A program made the translations under genes and the position numbers. Source: Litomosoides sigmodontis (taxonomy: Eukaryota > Nematoda > Chromadorea > Rhabditida > Onchocercidae). Taken from it: a stretch of DNA of 64,000 nucleotides. This document shows, piece after piece, positions 49,647 to 62,700 of this stretch. Below the pieces are notes generated by a model. It saw nothing but the letters and a program-made list of their open reading frames with translations, did not search any database and was not told where the DNA came from. Every line of letters starts with the position of its first letter. The stretch's first letter is position 1. The stretch is from contig OY718808.1 in NCBI GenBank assembly GCA_963070105.1, positions 9,095,398-9,159,397 of the forward strand, read 5' to 3'.

Positions 49647-52281
49647 TCACGATAGAAATCTTCGTCTTCCATCACCATAATTTACAATAACCGAAGCTTT
49701 TGCCATTTTCGAGCCATAATGTCCAGCCCAAAATTGCTGATCCTTTCCACTATGTCGAAATAATACGTAACGAATGCCTCTAGGATAATTCGAAAATGTA
49801 TGCCCAATCTTTTCCCACCCAATATCTAAAATCGGACAAAAAATTATGTGGCAGGTGAGCTACGTGCGATTATGAAAATATCTGCAGGGATACGAAACAA
49901 ATGACAATAATAATTCTGCATTCATTCAAAATAATAAATGATGTACCACCAGAAAGTGCAATACATTTGTTCAGCAGAACAGAATCACATTCTGGCGTTT
50001 TACAAAAATTCACAGCAATTAGTTATTCTTTTTAATAGAAAAAAAAAATGAAATTAACATAATGCCATTCACCTCGCAACATGCGAACTCGAGTTATCGA
50101 AGTATCAGTTGTTTCATCGTTCATCCGCTCACCACGCTCTTGACGAAGACGGCGATACTGAGAACAAATAACAGTTCCTGGCATTGGTCTAAATCCCAAG
50201 GGCATTGACCCATTAGGTAGCAAATGAACTTCCAAGACGTATATCGATGCGCAATCGAAACGACAGGTATAGTACTCCGAAATGGTGATTGGTGGACAAA
50301 ATTTATCCAGAAAAGCACCCTAAATAAATGCGCACCATGATATGTAACACAAAATTTTCTTTACCATCTTTATTGGTTCAACAAGCCTTTTTAATAGCTT
50401 CACTGCTGAAGTAAGGAAAAAAAAGGTCCTAAGTAATACTGATTAGCTAAGTAATACTGAGAGCTAATTTAGTTATTAGCAACATCAAAAACTAAGTTTT
50501 TAATTTAAAAAGGAAACAGATAGCACGGCAAAATAACTACCTCAATTCCCTCTTTCCATAAATCAATCACTTGAAATTTACTACACCATCCAAAACTTGT
50601 CACAAATGCAACAGGTATTTTTTCCGATGGACTTATACAGCCTAATGGAGGTCTCTCGACTTCGAATCTAAATAATTTTAATAAGCTAAGTTTAATCAAA
50701 AAGCGATAAATCACGTCCTACCATGTCCAATTCCATCAATTACGAAATCAGCAACTCATTTCGCTCGCTTACTTTAAATTTTTTGTATTTTTGCTAATCC
50801 TGCCTATCTGAATCATCATCATACCAATTTTGAGATTTAAACAAAGTTACAAACACCCGCAAAATGCACAACCAGTTTTTTCATTTTTAAAAAAGTTCAA
50901 TGAACTGAAATTTCACCCATCACCGCCATATTCACCCAACTCCCAGCTTCGAAGAGATCCATCATCACCACTAGGATTGCTGATCAAATTCCGTTGAAAA
51001 CACTGCTTTAGGGAAACTTTTTTGATATTTAACGAAGGTTCACTTCGCAAAAAAGTGGGAGGCAAATCCATTGATCGGTAAATCATATAATTGATCCAGA
51101 AACCTGGAGCGGATAAAACATTGTACCATCGACGGCAAACCTGCAACGATTCCAAACGGAACACTTAACGTTTAACAAAGGAGTAAAGAGTAGAACTTAA
51201 TGTTAATTTATAATTTGTAGCTCTCCTAGTTAAAATTAATGAAAATTGAACAGTCTATTAAGAAAGGAATGACTAGTGATATGAACCAAAGAAAAGCAAT
51301 GTGAACCACATCCAATATCCAGTTGTTACAATTGTTAAAAACAAAAACCACTGACAGCTACAACCTTTTTTTTGCGCCTTCCCCAACCAAAATACAGAAA
51401 TCAACCAATATAGGAAAAAAATAAATATGAAATACTAGAATTCAGAAACATCATAATCTATCACCACCCCGCAGTAAATTAAAGCCCTCATATGACTTGA
51501 ATAACTAACAGGAGTAGGGAGCACCTATTTAGTCTTAGATTACAGCTTTGAAAGGCGTACGTAGCAGAAACAAATAATATGAAAACAACCACGGAGCCAA
51601 AAAATGACAAGAAAAACTGTCAAAAGAAAATCGAGAATAAACAAAACAAAACCATTAAAATATGATTAGTAAAAGTAATATTATAGCCTCCCATTAGCCA
51701 CCGACATTATTATAAAATAAAAAATAAAAGGTGAAAAAAATAATATACCGCATTTTATAAAACCAAACATGTTCTTTCAAATGCGTTTTTCTGTTTTGGA
51801 ACTACCATAAATTCTATATTGTTAAAATAATGACGGAAAACTTTGTTTGTTTCAAATATGAAAAGGAAGTTTAAAAAAATAGTAAAATGATCTATCAACT
51901 GCTGCGCAAAACTTATTTCCATCAGTTCACAATATGCTAACAAACAAAAAGTATTGAAATAACGAATAAGACAACCTACCAGAGGACACACGTAACCAAT
52001 ATCACGAGAATTATTAACTCTGATTAAAATTTCAGCAAGAATTTGCGGAGGAATGAGTGCACCTCGCACATATATATCACTTATATCTTCTAGAACAGAC
52101 AATATTACTTTGTTAAGGCTAAAAAACTGCTCGTAAAAAATGTAATGCATCACATGACTTCGTTGCCCATTGAAAATAAAATTAGAAAGCACTGAGAAAT
52201 ATGTTAATAACGAAAACGCACACCTTCATCACTCTGATCATCGATTTCATCGTCAGATGACCAGGTAACCGTCTCCGTCAT
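49647..52281 (-). CDS. F-box protein with FBA (F-box-associated) domain, FBXO2/6/44-type
   Basis: Six exons, 314 residues, all phases closed: 52224-52281, 51980-52089, 50917-51140, 50541-50667, 50073-50319, 49647-49825. The protein would link SKP1-CUL1 ubiquitin ligase to glycoprotein substrates in ER-associated or lysosomal quality control. An acidic N-terminus (MTETVTWSSDDEIDDQSDE) precedes the F-box, ALIPPQILAEILIRVNNS..VCRRWYNVLSAPGFW. The FBA domain shows RNLISNPSGDDGSLRSWELG, AFVTSFGWCSKFQVIDLW, a DKFCPPITISEYYTCRFDCA segment and the terminal RYVLFRHSGKDQQFWAGHYG then KMAKASVIV. The usual GGDGW-x-VE motif reads GGDGFEVE here across an intron. ATG 52281 gives the acidic leader and is in phase with the F-box exon. 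Confidence 0.9.
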
Positions 52282-53406
52282 TCTGGGGTACAGTTCACCC
52301 ACAGTCCTCAACAATCATAAACTAGAAAATAGAATGTTCTAAATCCGATCATTGAATGAAATTAAAATCTACGCCAATGTTTGAAACGTAACTCGTCTGC
52401 TGCTATATCAAAGAATACAGGTCCTTTGAAGACGCAGACCAAACCAAGGAAAGTTGTAAAGTGAAATAGAAGGGCACACCTGCAGTCAATACAATTTTAG
52501 CTTGTGTTTCAGCATTGAACAATTATGCGCTTAAATATTCGGAGAAAATATGCAAATTCATTGCAGCGAAAGAAGATAAATAACTCTACGAATGAAAGGA
52601 AAGTAAATCAACCGATACGGAATACCATGCTCAACCCAGGTTCATATAACTTTTGAATATTGCCAGATAGTTTTTAAAGCACATTTACTATGTGTTCGGA
52701 GTATAACAAATTCGAATAATTACTTCTTTATAAAATTTAAATGCGTAATTTTTTTAAGAAAAATTTCAAAGAAGAAACAAGAACAAGAACAGTGCTTGTG
52801 AAATGAAGTAAGAAAATGTTTTAACACACTTAAAAACAAATATTTTCAAGAAAGATGGAGTGAGCAAAATATATAGGCAAAATTAATGATTTGAATCACA
52901 AATGAAAAGGAAGCAAATAAACTGCAGTTCATTACATCATTACATCGCAACACAATGAGAAAAGCCCAATATGAACAACACACACATGTATACATGAACA
53001 ACTACATTATTTAGTAAATAATTATAAATGTTTTCAGAGTAACAGAAATTTCAATTTCTAGGAAAAATGAGTTTTATATGAGTCATCACAGTTTCTTATT
53101 ACCCTTCTTGCTTCACTTCAGACTTTTGCATATGTAGGTCGCTCAAAATATTAGATACAAATATACATCTATTAAAAGGCAAAGGAAGAAAGAATGAGAC
53201 GCATTAATCATATTGATAATAAATAAGTCTATGACGATGTTATCTCTTAAAGAAAATCACATTAAACAGAACGATATGATATGACATGCAGCCCCATAAG
53301 ACGAGAGAATTTTATCAGTTAAGCACTAATACAGACCGGATAAAAATAAGCGTTTTGAAGACCCAGAAATTCTACGGAATTTGCATGACCATCCAAGAAG
53401 AAAAAG
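52282..53406. other. intergenic, no gene seen
   Basis: Spacer of about 1.1 kb between two minus-strand genes; AT-rich, with no supported frame. Confidence 0.5.
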
Positions 53407-55265
53407 TCAAAAACTTGAGTGTGAAATAATCATCCAACTGACAACGAAATAGAATAAGAAAATTGGATAAAGTGCGAGCATCTTCCGTTTCGGCGGTTGT
53501 GAACTGGATATGAACACCATGGATGCTAAAAAAAGACAATTTCGAAATTGTATACTCCAATTTTTGTCCGCTTTGCTTTTCACTGATTTCAAAAAAGATA
53601 CAAGTTTCTATTTGAACTTGCTGAGTTCTACTTTTCAAAATAATGCATTACTTTTCTGACAAATGCGTTAGCTACAATCAAAAAATTCGGCCAATAAAAT
53701 TACCATAAACTGCCCACATAAAACCAGCAGCGGTGACTAAAAGACGTAAAGCGAAGTGGAACGGTGTTTGATGGGAGTTTATTTCAATAAATTTGCATAC
53801 TATAGCTGCTAAACCAGGAGGCAACAAGCAGTAACCGAGCACACAGAGTGATTGAAAAAATGATCTGGAAGGATAAATAATTTTAGTATTGATCATGATG
53901 CCTCCACAAAACTCACCAAAAACAAAAACGTAATCGTATGCAATATTTTGATTAAAATAAATTACAAAAATATTTTGAGCGAGTGAAGCGATATGGGATC
54001 ATGCCTGACCATTTCAGCCACACTTACCCATTACGCTACAACCATTGCTCCGCTTGATGATTTTAACTATTCATATATGAGATCGCAACGAGCATTGGAG
54101 CATGTTACGATTTCATGAACAATTTAAAATTTTGGTATAGCATTAATATTCTCAAAATGTCTATTTACATATAAAAATGCACATAAAATAAGGTTCGTAA
54201 AACAGCTATTAGTAATAACTTTCTTCCCGTTTACTATTAAAAACGATAAGAAAAAGTTACATGTTACCGCCGAGGAGCTTTGTATTCAAAGTGACAACAC
54301 ATGAGCCAAAGAAAGTTAAAGTGAAAACTTCCGCGAAATGAGGACCTTTGCCACTTCTGCCTCCTTGCAACATTCTTAAATTCAAATATGACTGAGACAA
54401 AATTATATTAAATGAGTTAAAACACAAAGTTTCCAGCTCCTTCTTTCCTAATTCAGTAAAAGAATGAAAGAGTGAAAAAAAATAGTAGGAGCACATTATG
54501 AAGTGTAATATAACATGACTGTATAGCAATGAAATAACTTACAATGAAATAAAAACACATATAAAGAGCGATCCCCAAAGGTCCCAATCTCGAAGTAACT
54601 GCTGATTGCTTCTAGGTGCCATAACTTGCCCAAATTTTGTGCCAATAGTACGCAAATCTCGTTTCTAAAAACAAACAATTCTTTAACGAATCTTTAAAGA
54701 TAATTAGTCAAAGAAGTCCACAGTGTATTTTTGACTGCAATGTAAAGATTCCTTGTTTTCGTTATGAATAGCAGGCAATTCAATAGAAAAAATTATGCAG
54801 TCAAAGAACAGTAAATGATTTTCACATAAAAAATCTGAAAATTACCAACAGTCCATTATTAATTACCAAATTCTATCACACAAGAACTAACAATGGTATC
54901 CCAAATCGGTTCATCCAGTGTGTCAAAATCGCTATTTAAATCAGGCTCAACAGTGGAACGTCGTGACTTCGAGGAAGTTGCTCCAGCAATTTCTCCACTT
55001 AAATCGATGTATTGCTGGTCACGTCTTTCCTGTTCCCTTGCTGAGATTTCTTTTTCCAACTAAACGATTTACTACTCAAATTATGCAATATTTGTTGTCT
55101 AATTATCCATTATAATAAAATCAATAAAATCGTTAGATCATCCAAACCGCTTAAACTGTTCATTATAACAAGGAGTGTGTTTTTCCCCCACAAAAACTGA
55201 GATGTAAAAATAAAAACACTAACCAATTCAATGTCAACTGCAGCACTTCCGAAATTGTGAGCCAT
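53407..55265 (-). CDS. yipf6: YIPF6 homologue, Yip1-domain Golgi membrane protein
   Basis: Six exons, 241 residues, phases closed: 55224-55265, 54892-55059, 54543-54664, 54261-54374, 53704-53864, 53407-53525. Yip1-domain proteins span Golgi/ER membranes five times and bind Rab GTPases and sorting cargo. Visible in order: cytosolic leader with DFDTLDEPIWDTI, then KRDLRTIGTKFGQVMAPRSN and LLRDWDLWGSLFICVFISL (human LLRDWDLWGPLILCVTLAL), GKGPHFAEVFTLTFFGSCVV and NTKLLGGN (human GGPQFAEVF..LNSKLLGGN), SFFQSLCVLGYCLLPPGLAA, and the last helix LALYPIFLFYFVVSWMIIS. The length is close to the human 236. It lies about 1.0 kb downstream of PRPF31 on the same strand. Confidence 0.93.
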
Positions 55266-56278
55266 TTGTAAATTCGGTTAGAGTTCCGTAGTAAGATAGA
55301 TCTCCAAAAGAATACAATTACGGAGCAGATATGTAATAATAAACTTTCCCCTACGCTAAAGTAAGTTCAAACCATTAACTATATGGTAGGCTACTATACG
55401 CTGCAATATGACCCTCGAACAATGTGCACATATCGAGATAAATAATAAACTCACCAACTAGAGGACCGAAATATACACCTCCTTCAAGTTGACTAAAGTA
55501 TTTTCAGAGGCTAATATTGTAGTTTCACAACGAACAATTGGTACTAGTGATAAATACACTGGTAGTACTGTATCATGCATGCAACATCTGTTTTCTTGGC
55601 ACTTTAAGCACCCCCTAAAGTTAAAATTGAAAATGTAAAAGCATTTGATTGACAGAAACGATTCCGACAACTTAATATCAATCAAATTTACAACTGACAA
55701 CGTCACCACCATACTACACCGCTGGAGTGACAGCTGCATGCCCAACAACTCTCTGCCCTCTCATATATCAATTTAATTCGTGAACTTTTAGCTAATGAGT
55801 TAACATCCATTCCAAACATACATGAATTTCTAATCGCTGAAGTTTACTTATTTACTAACTTAGAACAGAAAAGCAAAAGTGTAAAAGCAAAAAACATTAT
55901 TTTAATGTGTAAATACAAAATTATCCATCACAGCGAAAGGTACTTTCGTTGATAGAAACAATTTGAAGCTACTCAGAAAACTACTATACACTTCGGCATT
56001 TATTCCGATCAACAAAAACAAACAAAATATGCTATACAGCATCAATCAAATGCAAATCGAATTTAAGCATTAATAAGAAAAAGCAGTTTGAATATGTCAC
56101 AATCTGAAGACGCTTGTTTCAAATTTGACATCAGGACTACAAATAAAAAATCGAAATAACTTTATGGCCTCATTTACGTTGCCTTCATAAAAATTGGGAA
56201 TATTAATGAGAGTATTATTAATCCCGCATTTGAAATATCAAATAATGAAAATATCCGGAAAGATTCCCCACCTCTCAT
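55266..56278. other. intergenic spacer between PRPF31 and YIPF6
   Basis: About 1.0 kb. A 96-codon minus-strand frame (55458-55748) has no family resemblance or splice sites. Nothing else is supported. Confidence 0.45.
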
Positions 56279-59181
56279 TTAAGGCCGTAACATCGGAGTC
56301 TGAACTTTTACAAATGCAGCAGAAGGCGAAAAATAAGTTGTAGAAGAGGAACCAATATGATCGGATTTAACAGTTGGGTTTACAATCTCTAATCCTAATA
56401 CGGGAGTGAAAGTTACACTTGATGCAGTTCCCGCTGCTCGCGACCGGATCGAAGTTACACCACCCATTGATCGCTGTCGTTCCATTGTTTTTTGAAGTTT
56501 TTGTGACATCCTAATACAGGTATTCATATATTAAAAAAAATTATATGTATGCGAAAATTTTAAACTATGTGTAATCCATGCTTGTTACTGTCATATGAGA
56601 CTCAAGAAAAATGTGTATTGGTAAGAATATACATTGGTAATAAAATAAGAATAGAACATAACTGTACCTGGCCCTTGTTTTCGGATCGACTGTAGCACTC
56701 CTGATGCGGCTTCCAGAAGATGGACCACTCAACGCTTGTCCAAGCGAAAATCCCATATTTTCTTGGATAACATCTTCAGCTAATTCACCAAAATTCATGC
56801 GATTTGATTTTTTCCTTAATTCCGTCATGCCTAACCGTTCTTTCATTTTTCTTACTCGGCGACCTCCACGTTTCTTACTAGCCTTCAAAAAATTGCATAC
56901 AACTAAATCAAATAACTCCAAAATAAACAAAAGGATCAACATACTGAGAATCCACTACACTGAAAATGTAAATTTTGCATCTGTTAATGGTGGTAATGTC
57001 TATGCAAAAGTGAATTTTCTAAAACGAGCCAACAACGAAAGCATTCCCTGCCTTCTTTTATCATCAAGTGCCTTCAAGTAATTTGATGTTCCAAGAATAC
57101 TTATAAGTCTATTTTAACATTAGTAATAGGGCATAAAATACAGTTTTACTGTAAGAAGATTAAAGCAGCAAGAGATACTAAATAAATTTCTAAGGTTGGT
57201 TAATATTGCGTTAAAATGTATAAATAGGCATAACAGACAACATGAACCTTATCCAAAGGCTTTGGCAAAGGTTTTGCAGCCTTCACTGGTGGAGGCTCCA
57301 ACATTTTTTCTATTTTCTGCTTTATTTGTTCAAATAGACTTTTTCCGATCGAACCATCTGCTGATTCATGAATAAAATCAACACGAGCAGCTAATGTTGT
57401 TTTGGCAGCCAGTAACCGAGCAGCTTTTTGTCTAGAATTTGTGACAATACAAGATATATTACGCATAAAAAATTATGTGAATAAATCATCCATATTGACG
57501 AGTTTTGATATATATCCCCCCTTTATTAATAAGCAAAAATTATGCAATCAAAGTGACCAGCAACGACGGTACCTCAAGTCTGGTGGAACTCCTTGCACAA
57601 CAGGATGAAAGAAGAGGAAACCAGCATGCGGTAATACAGCCGTAGAGCTAAAACCACTCAGAGTTTTTTTCTGTGCACCAAGAATCAGTACATTGCATGC
57701 GGGAAGTCGAGCCAACGGAGCAAGGCCTAAAAAATACTTTTATGCTGAAGAGAAAAGAAGCCAAACCAAACGCACTACTTAGACTGCTTAATATTGCCCT
57801 ACTTTTTTGGTCCCTTCCAACAAGCTGAGACACACACTAGAATAAAATTGCAATATAGAAATCAACATCTTACACGACCTTTTATTAAATTTCATCAAGT
57901 TGTAATTAATACTTATTATTTTAAAGCGTTTACCGAGGGATAAAGATAACACTTACCACCAGCTTTGGCGACAATCATTGCTGCTGTGCCAGCACCCAAA
58001 ATTTCGCACAGATTCGGCGCAATAAGTGCCATCCTTGATTCAACCAGTTGATACATATTAAGCCGATCAGTGTGCAACTGTTCAGCCATATCACAAGCTT
58101 CTTGTACTGCTATCAATTCGTCTGGTTCTAAAGCTTTTCCCTGTGTAGTTGATGCCGTCACACTAACAACAATGCACGTAGCGGGCGCCAAAATTTCACT
58201 GAAATTCACATTTCGCTACGTTATTTTATAGCTCCAGAAATATGATAAGGTAGAAATATGATAAGATTGAAAAAAAACATCTTGAAGGCCGAAATACTTC
58301 AATTAGCTAGAAAAAACTATTTTTGACAAGAAATTAACAGACCTCAAAATCTGTTTATTCTGCCCTTTAGTAGAAATATCATTTCCCAGAAGTTTTACAG
58401 TAGCCAAATATTCTAATGCATTTGGCACCAGAGATTCTAACTCGGGAAAACGCTTTTCATATTTGTCACGTACGAACTTATGAATAACGTTTAATTCTTG
58501 ATCCACTTCAGCTGCAAGCTGCAAAGAAAATTTCATTAGAAACAACCTTCTGTTTGCAAAAATTTGTAAACAAAAAACCAGTAATGTAGAAAGCACAGAA
58601 TCATAACATAAAACTCTGATGATACATATTTAAGATAGTATTAACTCCTTATTGATAAAGTAAAAACCTTTATGACTGACAAACAAACAATACTTTGCAA
58701 ACTGCATTATTCAAGTTGTAAGAATGATACGAAAAATCTACATAAATGAATTTCTCATAGAACCAAAAGATAAACGTGATTTACTGCGTACCCCGGAAAG
58801 CTCTACAATTAATTTGTATTGTGGATCAGCCTCCAGCGGCTTTGTAACTGGCGGAATTTCTTTCAAATTTAATTGCTGCTGCATTCTTTTTATGAGGTCC
58901 TTGTAACTACAAGTAATCAAGAATGTAAAAACATGAAACAAATCCGAAACTGACTAAAAAAACGTTGTTTCTAATTTTCCTATATTTAATTGTCTTTAAA
59001 AAATTATGTTAATATACTTCTGATTAGCTAGTAATTTTGCTACTGATCCGACTCGATCATAAGCAGTCATAGATGGTAACTGTTCGTCCACTTCTTCTAA
59101 GCCTTCTCCTCCATCTTGTTCCGTCTCTTCCACTAATTCCTCATCCTCTAAATCTGCCAAAAGTTCATCCGCAAGTGACAT
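56279..59181 (-). CDS. prpf31: PRPF31, U4/U6-U5 tri-snRNP splicing factor
   Basis: Eight exons, 493 residues (human 499), all phases closed: 59018-59181, 58792-58906, 58343-58518, 57957-58198, 57573-57726, 57248-57431, 56668-56882, 56279-56510. Prp31 bridges the 15.5K-U4 5' stem-loop to the U5-bound PRPF6 and is essential for spliceosome assembly. The start MSLADELLADLEDEELVEET is nearly identical to the human N-terminus and followed by an acidic stretch. The NOP domain shows KRFPELESLVPNALEYLATV, VVSVTASTTQGKAL and VESRMALIAPNLCEILGAGT, then LPACNVLILGAQKKTLSGFS, KAARLLAAKTTLAARVDFIH and EPPPVKAAKPLPKPLDK. The basic C-terminal segment is KKRGGRRVRKMKERLGMTEL followed by GTASSVTFTPVLGLEIVNP. 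The gene is intact. Confidence 0.97.
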
Positions 59182-59512
59182 TCTTCGGAGAAGTTAATTT
59201 AGCAATGTCAATCGAAATGAGGTAGAGATATCTGTAATTTCACATAATTACATTAAGCTCTAATCGATTCTCATTACTTTTTGATGCGAGAGAAAAGAAG
59301 AGTGAATAATCGCTGTCATTTTTCCAGCCGTTACTAAGATTAAGGCGTATGATGAATCCGGATTCCAAAATCCTTCACACATGTTCGATGGCCACATCTG
59401 TTCTTCACATGACGGTTTTTAATTTGCCGAAATTTTATATCATACATTAGTCTCAGTACCGGCAAGTATGTATGTAGTATACTCGAATACTTTCTGCAAC
59501 TACCAAACCAAC

Positions 59513-59716
59513 TCATTCCGCTTCAACAACAAGCATAAAAGGCAGAATAACACGTAATGTCCACATGAAGAAAAATGGCATAATTAGAATGACCACATGA
59601 GATTGCAAACGTCGACATTTCATAGCTGCGTTATCTAATTTTTGCAAACCATGTCCAAGCCCACTGGCTAAGCGCAGTTTGTCCGAATTGTGAGGGAGTG
59701 GGATTTTGTGGTTCAT
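59513..59716 (-). CDS. intronless small membrane protein candidate (67 codons)
   Basis: An ATG at 59716 opens a 67-residue frame ending in TGA at 59513-59515. The N-terminal half is polar (MNHKIPLPHNSDKLRLASGL, then LQKLDNAAMKCRRLQ) and is followed by one strongly hydrophobic segment, VVILIMPFFFMWTLRVILPF, and a short acidic end MLVVEAE. Codon use resembles genes rather than the AT-rich flanks. A 14-nt A run on the coding strand precedes the start by a few bases. I recognise no family; it looks like a single-pass micropeptide. It lies 331 bp upstream of the PRPF31 start in the same orientation, so it could also be an upstream exon or a first cistron. Confidence 0.45.
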   Translation of the reverse strand: MNHKIPLPHNSDKLRLASGLGHGLQKLDNAAMKCRRLQSHVVILIMPFFFMWTLRVILPFMLVVEAE

Positions 59717-62700
59717 TTCTTTTTTTTTTTTTTATTTTGTTTATTCTTTTGCTTCACAGTACTTCAGTTGTTGTATCGAAGCGTAGATAGTTCTTTCGTT
59801 GCTGCCTTATTTCATCAGCTAATATTTGGTTGAACTAAAATGTCGAAAAGTGTTGTATGAAAAGGGGTGGATGGAGTGAATTGTCACCACCGTCGTACAC
59901 ACGCTCGTCATTCATTTAAAAGACTCTTAAAATATTTATAAGAAATGCTCGTGCCTGAAAATTGTGCAATTCATGCATCTGTGAGGCTGTGTTTTGTTTG
60001 AGCGAACGTGGATTTCAGTGAATTTATTCTGATTTATTCGAGCACAATTGAATTGAATGGTAGTGGAGGGAGGCAGTTATCCTATGGGGAAGCTAGTTGA
60101 GTGTGTAGTGATGTGGTTTAGCTTAACAGCGTTCTTTACAATTAAAATAATTGAAGGAATATGGTGATGATTGTGTCTTATTGAATTCATTTGGAAAGGC
60201 CACTCCTATTTGACAATCCATGACTGAAATAGTTGGAGTTTTTTCTGAGTTGATTAAGATGTTGTTGGATTTGTCGGGATAAATTAAACGTCGAGATCAA
60301 TTGAAATCCAATCGATGTCTGATATCTCCTAGAATCCGATATTAGCATTTTTTTGGAATTAAAGATGAAAATTTCAAATTAACCAGCATTTAATAGATAA
60401 ATGAATCAGGATAGTTTTACCACATATCATCTTTAGAAGAACAGTTGAGGGTTGTATTTATTACCAAGCGCTGAAATCAGTCTTCTCTGTTCTTTCCCTT
60501 ACATTCGGCATCCCTCCCTTGTCCTACGTATTCTCTTAATTAAACTTATGAAATTTGATATTAATGTGTCATTGGTTTCTTGTAAACTGGTTGATTTCAT
60601 CTCTTTTCTTGACTCTAAAAATCATTTTATAATTTTGATTCCTTATATTCCTAGTTTTATTTTCACCATAATAGCGTTAGTCATACTAACCAATCAAATC
60701 GGATCTCAAATAGAGTAGAAAAAAATCGGGTTAAATAGAAGTTTTGTACATGAAAAACAATTTATTGGTTTTTTATTGAAACACTCATTGAAATATTTAA
60801 CTATCCAATTAGCTATCAATTATTCAAGTTAGTGTTGTGTTTCGGGTAGCTTGATGTGCGTTTCTTTTCCTGGAAAAACATTTGATTTTCTATCCAAATT
60901 CTCTATTTGCAAAAAAAAGAAATCATTAAAAAAAAAAAGATGAAAGACGAATCAAAGATTAAACTGGAATTTGAATTCCAAAAATTGGTTAAAAATTTTC
61001 TGAACAATTTTAAAGCATTTCTCTTTAGCGAAGAATTTTTGAAAAATGATACTGTGTGGTAGAAAATAACAGTCATGAATTTTTTGTATTTTCCAGAAAA
61101 GAAAAAAGCCAGTTTTGATGGTTTTTATTTCTGCAGTGGTAATTGTTTCATGAAACATCCTAATTATTGTCGTTTTTCCTGATAAATATTAATCTTTGAA
61201 TTATCGAACTATACCTGTCAAGAATAGTACAGAAGAATTGCCTGCAACTTTTTTCTTATATTTTTTTGCCATGAAAGATTTAAGAAACTTTCACATTTTT
61301 TATGTTGATTTTTTCCTTCTGTCTTCTATCAGCAATGTGCAGAGAGCTGAAAGTTCTGGTACTTAGAACTTGTTACTAATTTCATCGCTGCAATATTAGG
61401 CTTAAAAAAAGAGATGGTTGAATTAGTTGTCTGATTTTATGAAATATCAAAGAAATGCGTTTCACACTCTGAAATGATTTATTGGAATTAGGAAACGTTA
61501 TTTGATTTCAATGGGATGTTTTAGTCGTATGATCTAATGAAAGCATTGTAAATATTTTTGAAATATTAATTGTAGCATTTTTATGCTTCATTTTTTTTCT
61601 AAAAATGGAATCTATTCACAGAATTGTTGCAATTAGCTTCGAATGAAATCTCAGAGGAAGTGACAATTTGAATAATCATTACCGAACATATAAAAGTATT
61701 AAATGATGAAATAATATGCTACTGAATTACTGAGTCGTTTCTATTTTCCCAGGGAGGGAACCATCTATCCATCAATTATTACCTCAGATTGGTCTATCAC
61801 AACTTCATTCATTTATGTTGACTTTTAGGATGCCGAACATCCGCATATATTTATGAGGTGATAGTTTTTCAGCATAATGGTTCAATGGAATTCCATTCCG
61901 ATCTGAAATTAGAAATGAAGTTCTCAATTTAAAGAACGAGACATTCAGGAAACTATAAATTCCTGCAACTGTAAACTATTCAGTTTCAACAGCACAAGGA
62001 ATGAATTTATAGAGATAGCGTAAATTTAGAAATATTTGAAATCATTTACACCACACCGATCACTCTTTAAATAACGACAGCTTCCTCACTGATAAACTAA
62101 TTATAAAATAACCCTCGTCCACACAAACTGTCTTAAATTAATACTCCTGATAAATGTATGGATAGAGTAGCCTCAAATAAAGCTCAACAGCTCCAGCGAA
62201 GTACTTTGAATAAAATGAAGCGATCTTTTTAAGGGCTTGGTGTTATTAAACATAAAAGAATTCCGCAAAGTTAGAAAATACGGCTTACCTCATTGTCTAT
62301 TCCTCTGCACATATCGATTTATAGTTCCCTCTAATGTCCATTTATTGAACTGAAATTCAAAGAGAAAAAAAACTTATTTTCAATTAAAAAATGACAAAAA
62401 TGAGATCAACCAGGAAAATACTGTAAACATAATTATTACATAAAAGTAGATATTGGGAAATAATTTTGTAAATAGTACCATTAATTGTCGTCAAAATACC
62501 GTGTTGTTTGGAAATTAATTATTTCAAGTAAGCGAAGATTAAATTTTAAAACGGAAAATAAGTGTGCAAGATGGTGCTTGTGTCGATAAAAATGGAATAA
62601 AATGTGAGTTAGAAGAAAAAAAGAAAAATGCTTAAATTTGATGAAATGAGGGGCATCGTAAACGATACGAGAAAAGGACATACTTTGAAATATGTCACTC

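Noticed and set aside
55458..55748. 96-codon minus-strand frame between PRPF31 and YIPF6
   Set aside because: No splice sites fit it to either neighbour and no family was recognised.
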